Assembly: GCF_000687455.2 (NCBI RefSeq)
Contig: NZ_JGVW01000047.1
Location: 1-64,000, forward strand
Origin: Burkholderia sp. lig30
GTDB taxonomy: Bacteria > Pseudomonadota > Gammaproteobacteria > Burkholderiales > Burkholderiaceae
Direction of reading: 5' to 3'
Length of the DNA stretch: 64,000 bases
A program made the translations under genes and the position numbers. Shown in pieces: positions 24,440-33,442 of the stretch; within the stretch, counting starts at the first letter, position 1; every line of letters begins with the position of its first letter. Below the pieces are notes generated by a model. That model ran no database searches, was not told where the DNA came from, and worked only from the letters and a program-made list of their open reading frames with translations.

Positions 24440-26617
24440 TCAGATCACGCGAAAGCCGTGCGTGCCGTCGCGCCCGAGCTGCCCGACCAGCCCGAACTCC
24501 CAGTCCAGATAGGCCTGCATCGCGGCGGCGGCATTGTCGGTGCCTTCGTACGGACGCCGGTAGCGATCGATCCGCGGCGACGCCAGCCGGGTCTCGCCGC
24601 TTTCGAGCGGCAGCCCAGCGTCGATCCAGGCCGCGGTGCCTCCCGCCAGCACGTGGATCTCCGCGCCGCCAGGCAGCGCGGCCCGCGCATCGGCCGCCGC
24701 GAAGCGGGCCAGCAGGCTCGAACCGCAGGTCAGCACATAGCGCTTCGCGGCGGGGATCGTCGCGAGCGCGTCGCGCAGCTGCGCGCGCAACGCGAACCAT
24801 GCGCCCGGGATATGGCGCTTCACGTAGTTCGCGCTCGCGGTCAGGTCGATCACCGCGACCTCGTCCGGCGCCGCGTCGCGCAGCCACGCCGCCAGCGTCG
24901 CCGGCGCGATCTCCGCCACGCCGGGCGTGGCCGGCACGTCGCGCGGCGGCTCGCCCGTCGCGCCGAACGCGCGCGCATCGGCCGGATCGACCACCCGCAC
25001 GTCCCAGCCCATCTGCGCGAGCCACGACGCCGTCATGTCGGCACGCACGCCATCGTCGTCGGCGAGCACGATCCGCGCGCCGCGCACCGGCGCGTGATGA
25101 TCGGTTTCCTGCACGAGCTGGCCGCCCGGCGCGCTCAGGAAGCCCGGCAGGTGGCCCGCCACATACTCGTCGGGCGTGCGCACGTCGAAGCGGTACAGCG
25201 TGCGGCCGGGCGCGGCAAGCGCGTCGACGTCGCGCAGCGCGATGCGCGCAACGCCCGCCCGCTCGGCCACCGCGCGCGCGGCGCGGCGCGCGTCGGCACG
25301 CACCGTCTCGCCGACCGGATCGGGAAAGCGCCGCGCCGCGCCATGTTCGAGCGCCTGGCCCGCCAGCGTCCAGCCGATCGTGCCGTTGCGCAGCGCCGCG
25401 ACCGGGTTCGGCAGGCCCGCGTTGATCAGCGACTGCGTGCCGATGATGCTGCGCGTGCGGCCCGCGCAGTTGACGATCACCTGCGTCGCCGGGTCCGGCG
25501 CGAGCGCGCGCACGCGCAGCACCAGCTCCGCGCCGGGCACGCTCGTCGCGGTCGGGATGCTCATCGTCTGGTATTCGTCGAAACGGCGCGCATCGACGAT
25601 CACCACGTCCGCGCGCGCGTCGATCATGCGCTGGACCTCCTGCGCCGGCAGCGACGGCGTATGGCGCGCCGCCTCGACCCATTCGCCGAACGACTTGCTC
25701 GGCACGTTCACGTCGATGAACAGCTCGCCGCCGGCGTCGCGCCAGCCCGCGAGACCGCCTTCGAGCAGCCCGACCTTTGTGTAGCCGAGCCGCGCGAGCA
25801 CGTCGGCCGCGCGCGGCGCGAGATCCTCGCCGAGCGCGTCGCCGTAGACGACGATCGGCGTGTCGCGGCGAGGAATCCGCGTCCACGCGTCGAGTTCCAG
25901 CTTCGACAGCGGAAAGTTCGCGGCCCACAGCGGATGGCCTTGTGCGTACGGGTCTTCCTCGCGCACGTCGATCAGCGCGATTTCGTCACTGGCCAGCAGA
26001 CGAGCGCGCATGTCCGCAGCGGACCACGCGGGGTATGAATGGGAGGTATTCGAATAGCCGGACACGAACGGCTTGACGGTGCCGTCGTCGAGGAACACCG
26101 CGCGTTCGACCTTGCCGATGTCGGCGCCATACACGTGGATGCTGATCGACACCCGATCGGCAAGCGCGTTGCTGACGCGATGGATGTCGCCGACGCGCGG
26201 CGACACCGCCTCCACCTGCCCGGGCCGAAGCTGCACGGCGTCGCCCGCGGCGGCCGGCCGGCCGCCTGCGTCGAGGCTGTACGGCTGCGAGAACTCGGCA
26301 CCGCGCAGCATGCCGATCAGCCCCCAGACGGTGTGATTGTGGATCGGCGTGGTCTGGCCCGGCCCCCAGACGAAGCTCACGACGGAGAACCGCTCGTCCG
26401 GGTCGCGGTACAGCAGATATTGGCGATAGCGCGCCGGATCCGGCTGCGCGTACGCGTCGGGCAGCCAGTCGTCGCGTGCGACCAGCGCGGCCAGCAGCGC
26501 GCCGCCCTCGTCGAGAATCCGCGGCTCGTCCGCGCCGGACGCGAGCAGCGCGTCCAGCCCGTCGACGAACCGGCGCAACGGCGCGGACGAAGGTTCCTGC
26601 AACGAAAGCGTACTCAT
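24440..26617 (-). CDS. Thiol dioxygenase (cysteine dioxygenase-like) fused to four rhodanese domains
   Basis: 725 aa. Residues about 1-190 form a cupin of the cysteine dioxygenase family with the three iron-binding histidines (IHNHTVWG, His93/His95; GDIHRV, His146) and ISIHVYG. Four rhodanese domains follow (about 200-300, 325-420, 455-545, 570-670). The active-site loops differ: domain 1 VVYGDALG (no Cys), domain 2 NCAGRTRS (Cys383), domain 3 LADDDGVR (no Cys), domain 4 TCGSSLLA (Cys630). So domains 2 and 4 can carry persulfide while 1 and 3 look structural. It probably oxidises a thiol to a sulfinate and channels sulfane sulfur. Divergent from a LysR gene 62 bp away. AGAGG precedes the ATG at 26615-26617. 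Confidence 0.85.
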   Translation of the reverse strand: MSTLSLQEPSSAPLRRFVDGLDALLASGADEPRILDEGGALLAALVARDDWLPDAYAQPDPARYRQYLLYRDPDERFSVVSFVWGPGQTTPIHNHTVWGLIGMLRGAEFSQPYSLDAGGRPAAAGDAVQLRPGQVEAVSPRVGDIHRVSNALADRVSISIHVYGADIGKVERAVFLDDGTVKPFVSGYSNTSHSYPAWSAADMRARLLASDEIALIDVREEDPYAQGHPLWAANFPLSKLELDAWTRIPRRDTPIVVYGDALGEDLAPRAADVLARLGYTKVGLLEGGLAGWRDAGGELFIDVNVPSKSFGEWVEAARHTPSLPAQEVQRMIDARADVVIVDARRFDEYQTMSIPTATSVPGAELVLRVRALAPDPATQVIVNCAGRTRSIIGTQSLINAGLPNPVAALRNGTIGWTLAGQALEHGAARRFPDPVGETVRADARRAARAVAERAGVARIALRDVDALAAPGRTLYRFDVRTPDEYVAGHLPGFLSAPGGQLVQETDHHAPVRGARIVLADDDGVRADMTASWLAQMGWDVRVVDPADARAFGATGEPPRDVPATPGVAEIAPATLAAWLRDAAPDEVAVIDLTASANYVKRHIPGAWFALRAQLRDALATIPAAKRYVLTCGSSLLARFAAADARAALPGGAEIHVLAGGTAAWIDAGLPLESGETRLASPRIDRYRRPYEGTDNAAAAMQAYLDWEFGLVGQLGRDGTHGFRVI

Positions 26618-26679
26618 CGGCGGCCTCTTCGAATATGATGATTTGACATGATGCACCTGAAATACCATGCAGAACAAAC

Positions 26680-27597
26680 ATGAAAATTAGCGATATCGAC
26701 GCTTTTGCAGCGGTCGTGCGCTGCCAGTCGCTCAGCCAGGCGGCGGCGGAGCTCGGCATCACGCAGCCTGCGATCACGCGGCGCGTGCAGAACCTCGAGG
26801 AAGCGCTCGGCGTGATGCTGCTCGACCGCAACACGAAGCCGCCGCGCCCGACCGACATCGGCTGGCGGGTTCACGAACAGTGCCGCGCGATCCTGCGCGA
26901 GGTCGACGCGCTGCGCGAGCTGACGGCCGCGCACCTGCCGCCGGCCGGCGCGTTCCGTCTCGGGCTCACGCAGGGCATCGGCGAGCTGATGCTGCTCGAC
27001 CTGCTCGCGACGCTCGGCGAGCGATGGCCGGCGCTGACGCCGCAGATCGTCACCGCGTGGGGCGGCACGCTCGTCGAGCGCGTCGCGCGCCGCGAGCTCG
27101 ACGCGGCGCTCGTGTTCCTCGCGCGGGAGATGGTGCTGCCGCCGCACGTCGAAGGCGAGCGGCTGCTGACGACGCCGCTCGTCGTGGTCGGCCGCCGCGG
27201 CGAGTGGCCGCGACGCAGCTACCGGCTCGCGGACTGCCACGCGCGCGGCTGGGTGCTGAATCCGGACGGCTGCGGGTTTCGCGCGGGGCTGCGGCGCGCG
27301 CTCGACGCGCAGGGCCTGCCGCTGCAGGTCAGGCTCGACACCTACGGCCGCGAACTGCAGCTGCAGAGCGTCGCGAACGGCGCCGGCCTCGGCCTCGTGC
27401 CGCTGCCGCTCGTCGAGCGCAGCCCGCTTCGCGATGCACTCGACATCCTTCAGGTCGCGGACTTCAAGCCCCAGATCGATCTGTGGCTGCTCAGGCGCGA
27501 AGACGCGAGCCGGTTCGCCGCCCCGCTCACCGCGCTCGGCGACCAGGCACGCCAGTGCTTCGCGCGTCTGAGCGACGCGGCGAACGACGCAGCCTGA
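26680..27597 (+). CDS. LysR-family regulator, Cbl/CysB-like context
   Basis: 305 aa. N-terminal winged helix (DAFAAVVRCQSLSQAAAELGITQPAITRRVQNLE, read in parts) and a periplasmic-binding-like effector domain. It is divergent from the dioxygenase-rhodanese gene across 62 bp and lies next to sulfonate genes, so a sulfur-linked regulon is likely; the CysB-type effector pocket cannot be verified by eye. The 62-bp gap must hold both promoters and its binding site; candidate TGATGATTTGACATGATGCA lies there. Confidence 0.88.
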   Translation: MKISDIDAFAAVVRCQSLSQAAAELGITQPAITRRVQNLEEALGVMLLDRNTKPPRPTDIGWRVHEQCRAILREVDALRELTAAHLPPAGAFRLGLTQGIGELMLLDLLATLGERWPALTPQIVTAWGGTLVERVARRELDAALVFLAREMVLPPHVEGERLLTTPLVVVGRRGEWPRRSYRLADCHARGWVLNPDGCGFRAGLRRALDAQGLPLQVRLDTYGRELQLQSVANGAGLGLVPLPLVERSPLRDALDILQVADFKPQIDLWLLRREDASRFAAPLTALGDQARQCFARLSDAANDAA

Positions 27598-27618
27598 ACG
27601 CCGCTGCGCACCGCCCGG

Positions 27619-27672
27619 CTCTGGCTGCTCTGGCTGCTCTGGCTGCTCTGGAGGCTCTGGAGGCTCGGGCGG
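27619..27672. repeat. 9-bp tandem array, six units
   Basis: CTCTGGCTG three times, CTCTGGAGG twice, then CTCGGGCGG. It lies between the convergent LysR and flavoprotein stops (27597 and 27791). No gene is seen in this 193-bp gap. Confidence 0.85.
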
Positions 27673-27790
27673 TATTGGCGATACTGGTGGCCCAGGCGGC
27701 ACAGATTGCACGGGTGACCCAAGCAGCACTGGAAGCACTGGCTGCACGGATGTCGCAAGCGGCCCAAGCGGCGCGGCCGCAGCCCGTCGT

Positions 27791-29065
27791 TCAAGCGTCA
27801 TCGCCGCCCGCCTGCCGTTGCGCGTCGCGCGCCGCTGCATCCAGCGCGGCCCGCCCGGCCGCCGTCAGGATCGAATCGTCCTGCGGCGTATGCACGCGGC
27901 CGCACAGCACGTCGCGGTAGTACCGTTCGAGCGGATTGCTGCGGCTCAGGCCGTGATTGCCCGTCAGCCGCAACGCCTGCTCGACCACGCGAATCGCGTG
28001 ATCCGTCACCGTGCGCTTGACGAGGCCGCTCGCCGTGACCGTCGGCGGCACGCCCGCGTCGGCGCGCGCGATCGCGTCGTCGAGCAGCACCCGATTCGTC
28101 AGCAGCCAGCCGTCGATCTCGCCGATCGCCTCCTGCACGCGCGGCAGCGGCGCGAGCGGCGCGCCGAGCCCGCCCGGCGTGCGCGCGCGGACGAAGCCGA
28201 TCAGCCAGTCGCGCGCCGCGCGGGCCACCGCGTCGTACAGGCTTCCCAGCAGCACGATCATCCACGCCTGCTGGTCGGTGTGCGCATCGAGGTCCGCCTG
28301 GCTCGCGTCCGCCGACGCCCAGGCGTCGGGCGCGCGCACGTCCACCGCGTGGTCGGCCGGCAGCCGCACGTCGTCGAACACGACCTCGTGACTGCCCGAT
28401 GCCCGCAAGCCGAGGTGATCCCAGCTCTCGATCACGCGAATGCCCGCGTCGTCGCCACCCGGCGCACGCGGCACCAGGAACACGCCGACGCGCGGCTGCG
28501 GGTCGTCCGTGCGCGCCCACACCGCCAGCCAGCGCAGCGCCGGAATCCCGGTGCTGTAAAGCTTGTGGCCGGACAGCCGCCAGCCGTCGCCGTCGCGGCG
28601 CGCGATCGTCGCGGGCAGCCCGCCGCGCGCAGGCGAGCCGAGCGCCGGCTCGACGCGCAGCGCGTTGATCAACGCGCCGTCCGCCACCGCGCTCTCGAAC
28701 ACCGCGCGCCGCAACCGCTCGGGCCAGCGGCTGTCCGCCCGGCCGAGCGCGCGATGCTGCAGATACGTCATTGTCAGCACGAGCGCGGTCGCGGCATCGG
28801 CGCGCGCCACCGCGGCGACGATGCGGCTCGCCTGCGCGAGCGTCGCGCCCGCGCCGCCGTATTCGCGCGGCGCCACCTGCGCGATCAGCCCGGCACGGCG
28901 CAGCCGCGCGAGATTTTCATGGGGAAAGCGGCCCGGCGCGTCGTTGCGCGCGGCATCGGCGGCCAACTCGGGCGCAAGTTGCGCGAGCAACGCGTCAAGG
29001 CGCGCGTCGTCGGCAGGCAAGTGGTGCAGCGGCTGCGGCTGCGAAACAGCAAGGCGCACGGACAT
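27791..29065 (-). CDS. Acyl-CoA dehydrogenase-fold flavoprotein, SfnB/DszC-like
   Basis: 424 aa with the full acyl-CoA dehydrogenase layout: helical N-terminal domain, beta middle domain (GHKLYSTGIPALRWLAVWAR; WDHLGLRASGSHEVVFDDV) and helical C-terminal domain. Family members in sulfur-starvation clusters (SfnB, DszC, DmoA-associated proteins) use reduced FMN to oxygenate organosulfur compounds rather than acyl-CoA. The adjacent divergent SsuD-like gene and sulfonate transporter support that role. Substrate unknown. Confidence 0.82.
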   Translation of the reverse strand: MSVRLAVSQPQPLHHLPADDARLDALLAQLAPELAADAARNDAPGRFPHENLARLRRAGLIAQVAPREYGGAGATLAQASRIVAAVARADAATALVLTMTYLQHRALGRADSRWPERLRRAVFESAVADGALINALRVEPALGSPARGGLPATIARRDGDGWRLSGHKLYSTGIPALRWLAVWARTDDPQPRVGVFLVPRAPGGDDAGIRVIESWDHLGLRASGSHEVVFDDVRLPADHAVDVRAPDAWASADASQADLDAHTDQQAWMIVLLGSLYDAVARAARDWLIGFVRARTPGGLGAPLAPLPRVQEAIGEIDGWLLTNRVLLDDAIARADAGVPPTVTASGLVKRTVTDHAIRVVEQALRLTGNHGLSRSNPLERYYRDVLCGRVHTPQDDSILTAAGRAALDAAARDAQRQAGGDDA

Positions 29066-29343
29066 CGACTCGGATTCCCTCGTTCAGGCGGGCTACGGTA
29101 AGCCAGTCGCGGCGCCCGCCCGGGGCGCGCCGATCGACCGGCAGCGCCTAGCGTAGGCGTATCCGGCAATCGCTCAAACCATGCAAATCAGATATGGAAT
29201 CCGATATTTATTATTTACAAATTGCATGATCCCGACGGTAATCTGCGCTCCAGTCGTGTCCGGTCCCGCCGATGACGGCGGCCCGGCACAGCCATCCGTT
29301 CCCCCGGCCCGCGCGCCGGAACGTCCTTGCACCGGAGACCCAG
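29066..29343. promoter_or_regulatory. Divergent A/T-rich control region of the sulfonate genes
   Basis: 278 bp between divergent starts, with an A/T-rich core at about 29180-29230, unlike the surrounding DNA. Inverted arms ATGCAA (29181-29186) and TTGCAT (29222-29227) enclose ATATGGAATCCGATAT. This is a likely promoter and activator site for a sulfur-limitation regulator; no exact match to a known box is claimed. Confidence 0.5.
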
Positions 29344-30429
29344 ATGAGCGTCGAATTCATCGGCATGATCCAGAGCCAGAAACAGTCGGAGATCCACCCG
29401 CCCCACGGCAATGCCGTCGACCCCGATTACGTGCGCGACTTCGCCCGCGCGCATGAAACGGCCGGCTTCGACCGGATTCTGGTGCCGCACCGCTCGACCA
29501 GCCCGTCGGCGACGCTGACGATCGCGTACGCCGCCGCCGTGACCGAGCGGGTCCGCTTCATGCTCGCACATCGCCCCGGCTTCATCGCGCCGACGCTCGC
29601 CGCGCGCGAGCTCGCGACGCTCGACCAGTTCAGCCGTGGCCGGCTCGCGGTGCACATCATCTCGGGCGGCTCCGACGACGAGCAGCAGCGCGACGGCGAC
29701 TTCCTCGACCACGACGCGCGTTACGCGCGCACCGACGAGTATCTCGGCATCCTGCGCCGGATCTGGACCGAGGATCGGCCGTTCGACCATGAGGGCGTCC
29801 ATTACCGCTTCCGGCAGGGCTATTCCGAAGTGAAGCCGGCCCAGTCGCCGCACGTGCCGATCTACTTCGGAGGCGCGTCGCCGGCGGCGCTCGCGGTCGC
29901 GGGCAAGCACGCCGACGTCTACGCGCTGTGGGGCGAATCGCTCGACCAGGTGCGCGAGCTGACCGCGCGGGTGCGGGCCGAAGCGGCGAAGCATGGCCGG
30001 CAGGTGCGCTTTTCCGTATCGTTCCGGCCGATTCTCGCGGCCACCGAGGATGAAGCGTGGGCGCGCGCGCACCGGATTCTCGACGAGACGCGCCGGCTGC
30101 GCGACGCGGCCGGCCTCGCGGCGGGCAGCCCGCTGCAGAGCGAAGGCGCACGCCGCCTGCTCGCCGCCGCCGATCGCGGCACGCGCGTCGACAAGCGCCT
30201 GTGGACCGAGATCGCGAAACTGACCGGCGCGCGCTCCAATTCGACGGCGCTCGTCGGCACGCCCGAACAGGTCGCCGATGCGCTGCTCGACTATTACGAC
30301 CTCGGCGTCACGACGTTCCTGATCCGCGGCTTCGATCCGCTCGACGACGCGATCGACTACGGGCGCGAGCTGATCCCGCGCGTACGCGCCGGCGTCGCCG
30401 TGCGCGATGCCGCGCGCCGCGCGGCGTGA
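29344..30429 (+). CDS. LLM-class FMNH2-dependent alkanesulfonate monooxygenase (SsuD-like)
   Basis: 361 aa bacterial luciferase-type TIM barrel. It shows SsuD-type blocks: ARAHETAGFDRILVPH, FMLAHRPGFIAPTLAAREL, DQFSRGRLAVHIISGG, YFGGASPAALAVAGKHADVYALWGE (in pieces) and GTPEQVADALLDYYDLGV. These enzymes cleave aliphatic sulfonates to sulfite plus an aldehyde using FMNH2 supplied by a reductase; no reductase gene is present here. The ATG at 29344 has GGAGA upstream. First gene of the plus-strand transport operon. Confidence 0.9.
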   Translation: MSVEFIGMIQSQKQSEIHPPHGNAVDPDYVRDFARAHETAGFDRILVPHRSTSPSATLTIAYAAAVTERVRFMLAHRPGFIAPTLAARELATLDQFSRGRLAVHIISGGSDDEQQRDGDFLDHDARYARTDEYLGILRRIWTEDRPFDHEGVHYRFRQGYSEVKPAQSPHVPIYFGGASPAALAVAGKHADVYALWGESLDQVRELTARVRAEAAKHGRQVRFSVSFRPILAATEDEAWARAHRILDETRRLRDAAGLAAGSPLQSEGARRLLAAADRGTRVDKRLWTEIAKLTGARSNSTALVGTPEQVADALLDYYDLGVTTFLIRGFDPLDDAIDYGRELIPRVRAGVAVRDAARRAA

Positions 30430-30449
30430 CCGGACAGGAGCGCCTGCGC

Positions 30450-31283
30450 ATGTCCGCCGTCCTGCCGCCCCGCACTGCGTCCGGCCTCGTGCTCGCCGGG
30501 ACGCCCCGCCAACACTTCTGGTTCGACCCGCCCGCGCCGCGCGCCGACATCGCCGCCGAACGGCGCCACCGGCAAGCGCGCCTCGCGGGCGCGTTCCGCC
30601 TGTTCGCGCGTTTCGGCTTCGATGCCGGCCTCGCCGGGCACATCACCGCGCGCGACCCCGAGCTGCCGGACCATTTCTGGGTCAATCCGCTCGGCGTGCA
30701 TTTCTCGCGCATCCGGGTGTCCGACCTGCTGCTCGTGAACGCGCGCGGCGAGACCGTGATCGGCGACCGGCCATTGAACCAGGCCGCGTTCGCGATCCAC
30801 GCCGCGATCCACGACGCGCATCCGCATGTCGTGTCGGCCGCGCACACGCACTCGACGTACGGCAAGGCCTGGTCGACGCTCGGTCGGCTGCTCGATCCGC
30901 TGACGCAGGACGCATGCGTATTCCATGAGGATCACGCGCTATTCGACGATTTCACCGGCATGGTGGTCGACACGCGCGAAGGCGCGCGGATCGCGCAAGC
31001 GCTCGCGAAGCCCGGCGGCGGCACGCACAAGGGCGCGATCCTGAAGAACCACGGCATCCTGACCGCCGGCCCGAGCGTCGAGGCGGCGGCCTGGTGGTAC
31101 ATCGCGCTCGACAACGCCGCGCACACCCAGTTGCTCGCCGAGGCCGCGGGCACCCCGCAGCCGATCGACGCCGCGACCGCGCGCCACACGCACGGCCAGA
31201 TCGGCGGCCCGGACGGCGCATTGCATGCGTTCGACAGCCTGTATGCGCGCGTCGCCGCCGACGAGCCCGACCTGCTCGATTGA
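30450..31283 (+). CDS. Class II aldolase/adducin family protein
   Basis: 277 aa. The zinc-site His pair is in AAHTHSTYGK and a further His in ILKNHGILTAG, the aldolase II signature with the catalytic loop FHEDHALFDDFTG. The fold includes L-fuculose phosphate aldolase and decarboxylase-like enzymes. The start is placed at ATG 30450 behind AGGAG; an in-frame GTG at 30426 overlaps the monooxygenase stop and is an alternative. In a sulfonate operon it may process the carbon fragment released by desulfonation, which is inference. Confidence 0.85.
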   Translation: MSAVLPPRTASGLVLAGTPRQHFWFDPPAPRADIAAERRHRQARLAGAFRLFARFGFDAGLAGHITARDPELPDHFWVNPLGVHFSRIRVSDLLLVNARGETVIGDRPLNQAAFAIHAAIHDAHPHVVSAAHTHSTYGKAWSTLGRLLDPLTQDACVFHEDHALFDDFTGMVVDTREGARIAQALAKPGGGTHKGAILKNHGILTAGPSVEAAAWWYIALDNAAHTQLLAEAAGTPQPIDAATARHTHGQIGGPDGALHAFDSLYARVAADEPDLLD

Positions 31284-31320
31284 TTCGCCTCATTTGATTC
31301 GCTCTACTGGAGATCTACCG

Positions 31321-32361
31321 ATGACTCGCCCAACCGGTATCCCGCCCGGCCCCGACGACGCCCGCGGCATCAATCGCCGCCGCCTGCTGCGCGCGGCGGG
31401 CGCGGCCGCGCTGGCCGCGCCCGCGCTCACGCTCGGCCGCAACGTATGGTCCGCGCCGCCGCTCAGAAAACTGACCTTCGCGTGGAACCAGAGCGCGTTC
31501 TGCCTGACGCCGATCGTCGTCGCGCAGGAGCGCGGCTTCTTCGAGAAGAACGGCCTGCAGGTCGAGCTGATCAACTACAGCGGCTCGACCGACCAGCTGC
31601 TCGAATCGATCGCGACCGGCAAGGCCGATGCGGCGGTCGGGATGATCCATCGCTGGCTCAAGCCGCTCGAAGCGGGTTTCGACGTGAAGATCATCGGCAG
31701 CTCGCACGGCGGCTGCGTGCGCCTGATCGGCGCGAAGGCGGCCGGCGTCACGACCCTGCAGGCGCTCAAGGGCAAGACCGTCGGCGTGAGCGACCTGGCC
31801 GCGCCGGGCAAGCACTTCTTCTCGATCCTGCTCGCGAAGAACGGCATCGATCCGGAGCGCGACATCACGTGGCGGCAGTATCCGGCCGACCTGCTCGGCG
31901 TCGCGGTCGACAAGGGCGAGATCCAGGCGATCGCCGACGGCGACCCGAACCTGTATCTGCTCGAGAAGCGCAGCAACGGCGCGTACACCGAGCTGGCGAC
32001 CAACCTGTCCGGCGAATACGCGCGCAAGGTGTGCTGCGTGATCGGCGCGCGCGGCGAGCTGGTGCGCAACGACCGTCCCACGGCGGCGGCGCTCGCCCGC
32101 GCGATCGTGCAGGCGACCGAATACACGCACGACAATCCGAACGAAGCGGCGAAGGTGTTCGCGAAGTATTCGCCGAAGATCAATCCCGACGACCTGCGCA
32201 AGCTGTATGCGACGCTGACCTACACGCATCACCCGACCGACGTCGACCTGCAGAACGAAATCGCGTTCTATGCGGACGATTTCCGGCGGATCGGCGTGAT
32301 CAAGAAGAGCACCGACCCGCAGCGGTTCGCCCGCCAGGTCTACGCGAACGTGCTGGGGTGA
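31321..32361 (+). CDS. Sulfonate/nitrate-type ABC transporter substrate-binding protein (first)
   Basis: 346 aa, exported. The N-terminus has NRRRLLRAAGAAALAAPA, a possible twin-arginine signal, then the SsuA/TauA-like domain: FAWNQSAFCLTPIVVAQERGFFEKNGL, YSGSTDQLLESIATGKADAAVG, LKGKTVGVSD. Start at ATG 31321. The permease follows 4 bp after the stop. It probably delivers an organosulfonate or related anion to the permease and ATPase encoded next. Confidence 0.9.
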   Translation: MTRPTGIPPGPDDARGINRRRLLRAAGAAALAAPALTLGRNVWSAPPLRKLTFAWNQSAFCLTPIVVAQERGFFEKNGLQVELINYSGSTDQLLESIATGKADAAVGMIHRWLKPLEAGFDVKIIGSSHGGCVRLIGAKAAGVTTLQALKGKTVGVSDLAAPGKHFFSILLAKNGIDPERDITWRQYPADLLGVAVDKGEIQAIADGDPNLYLLEKRSNGAYTELATNLSGEYARKVCCVIGARGELVRNDRPTAAALARAIVQATEYTHDNPNEAAKVFAKYSPKINPDDLRKLYATLTYTHHPTDVDLQNEIAFYADDFRRIGVIKKSTDPQRFARQVYANVLG

Positions 32362-32365
32362 CGCG

Positions 32366-33442
32366 ATGTCGACGATCGATCGAATTTCTCCCGCTGCCGG
32401 CGTCGCGCCTGCCACGCCCGCCACGGCACAAGCGCGCCCGGCATGCGCCGCCTGCGACGCCGCGCCCGCGGCGCGCGCGCCGGTGTGGCGCGGCGGTCTG
32501 GTCGCGGCGCTCGCCTGGGCCGCGCTCGGCGCGGTCGCAGGCCTTTGGCCGAACCGGGTCGTCGGGTTCAGCGACTGGGCGTATACCGACGCATTCGGCA
32601 CGGCCGCATGGGCCGCCGCCGTGCTGCTCGCCGTCGTCGCCGCGATCGGCGCGCGCGTGCCGGGCCTGCGCGCGACGCTCGGCCGCGCGCGGCCGGCCGG
32701 CCCGTGGCTCGTCGCGTTCCCGCTCGGCCTGGCCGCGTGGGAAATCCTCACCGCAAAAACCGCCCTCCTGCCCACGCCGTTTTTCGCGCCGCCTCAGGCG
32801 CTGATCGAGGTCTACGTCGACGACTGGCCGCGCCTGCTCGGCAGCGCCGGCAATACGCTGAAACTGCTCGGGCTCGGCTTCGCATACGGCGTCGCCGCGG
32901 GCTTCGCGGTCGGCGTGTCGATCGGCTGGTCGCGGCGCATCGGCTACTGGGTGCATCCGGTGCTGCGCGTGCTCGGGCCGGTGCCCGCCACCGCGCTCCT
33001 GCCGCTCACGTTCTACTTCTTCCCGTCGAGCTACTCGGCGGCCGCCTTCCTGATCGCGCTCGCCACCGGCTTTCCGGTCGCGGTGCTGACCTGGTCGGGC
33101 GTCGCGAGCGTCAACAAGCAGTATTACGACGTCGCCCGCACGCTCGGTGCGAACGCGCGCTTCCTCGTGCTGCACGTCGCGATTCCCGCCGCGCTGCCGC
33201 AGGTGTTCGTCGGCCTGTTCATGGGCCTGAGCGCATCGTTCACCGTGCTCGTCACCGCCGAGATGATGGGCGTGAAGTCCGGCCTCGGCTGGTATCTGAG
33301 CTGGGCGCAGGGCTGGGCGTCGTACGTGAACATGTATGCGGCGCTGATCGTGATGGCGCTGCTGTTCTCCGGCTTGATCACGCTGCTGTTCGTCGTGCGC
33401 GACCGCGCGCTCGCGTGGCAGAAAGGAACCGTCAAATGGTAA
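32366..33442 (+). CDS. ABC transporter permease, SsuC/TauC type
   Basis: 358 aa. A long N-terminal extension with two or three extra hydrophobic segments (residues about 45-110) precedes the normal binding-protein-dependent permease domain (GNTLKLLGLGFAYGVAAGFAVG, the EAA loop about VARTLGANARFLVLHVAIPAALPQ, then FTVLVTAEMMGVKSGLG). The extension makes it about 100 residues longer than SsuC. Its stop overlaps the ATPase start by 7 bp. Confidence 0.9.
   Translation: MSTIDRISPAAGVAPATPATAQARPACAACDAAPAARAPVWRGGLVAALAWAALGAVAGLWPNRVVGFSDWAYTDAFGTAAWAAAVLLAVVAAIGARVPGLRATLGRARPAGPWLVAFPLGLAAWEILTAKTALLPTPFFAPPQALIEVYVDDWPRLLGSAGNTLKLLGLGFAYGVAAGFAVGVSIGWSRRIGYWVHPVLRVLGPVPATALLPLTFYFFPSSYSAAAFLIALATGFPVAVLTWSGVASVNKQYYDVARTLGANARFLVLHVAIPAALPQVFVGLFMGLSASFTVLVTAEMMGVKSGLGWYLSWAQGWASYVNMYAALIVMALLFSGLITLLFVVRDRALAWQKGTVKW

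Noticed and set aside
26614-27840. 408-codon minus-strand frame opposite the LysR gene
   Set aside because: Rich in Arg/Ala/Pro and simple repeats, fully antisense to a clear LysR regulator.
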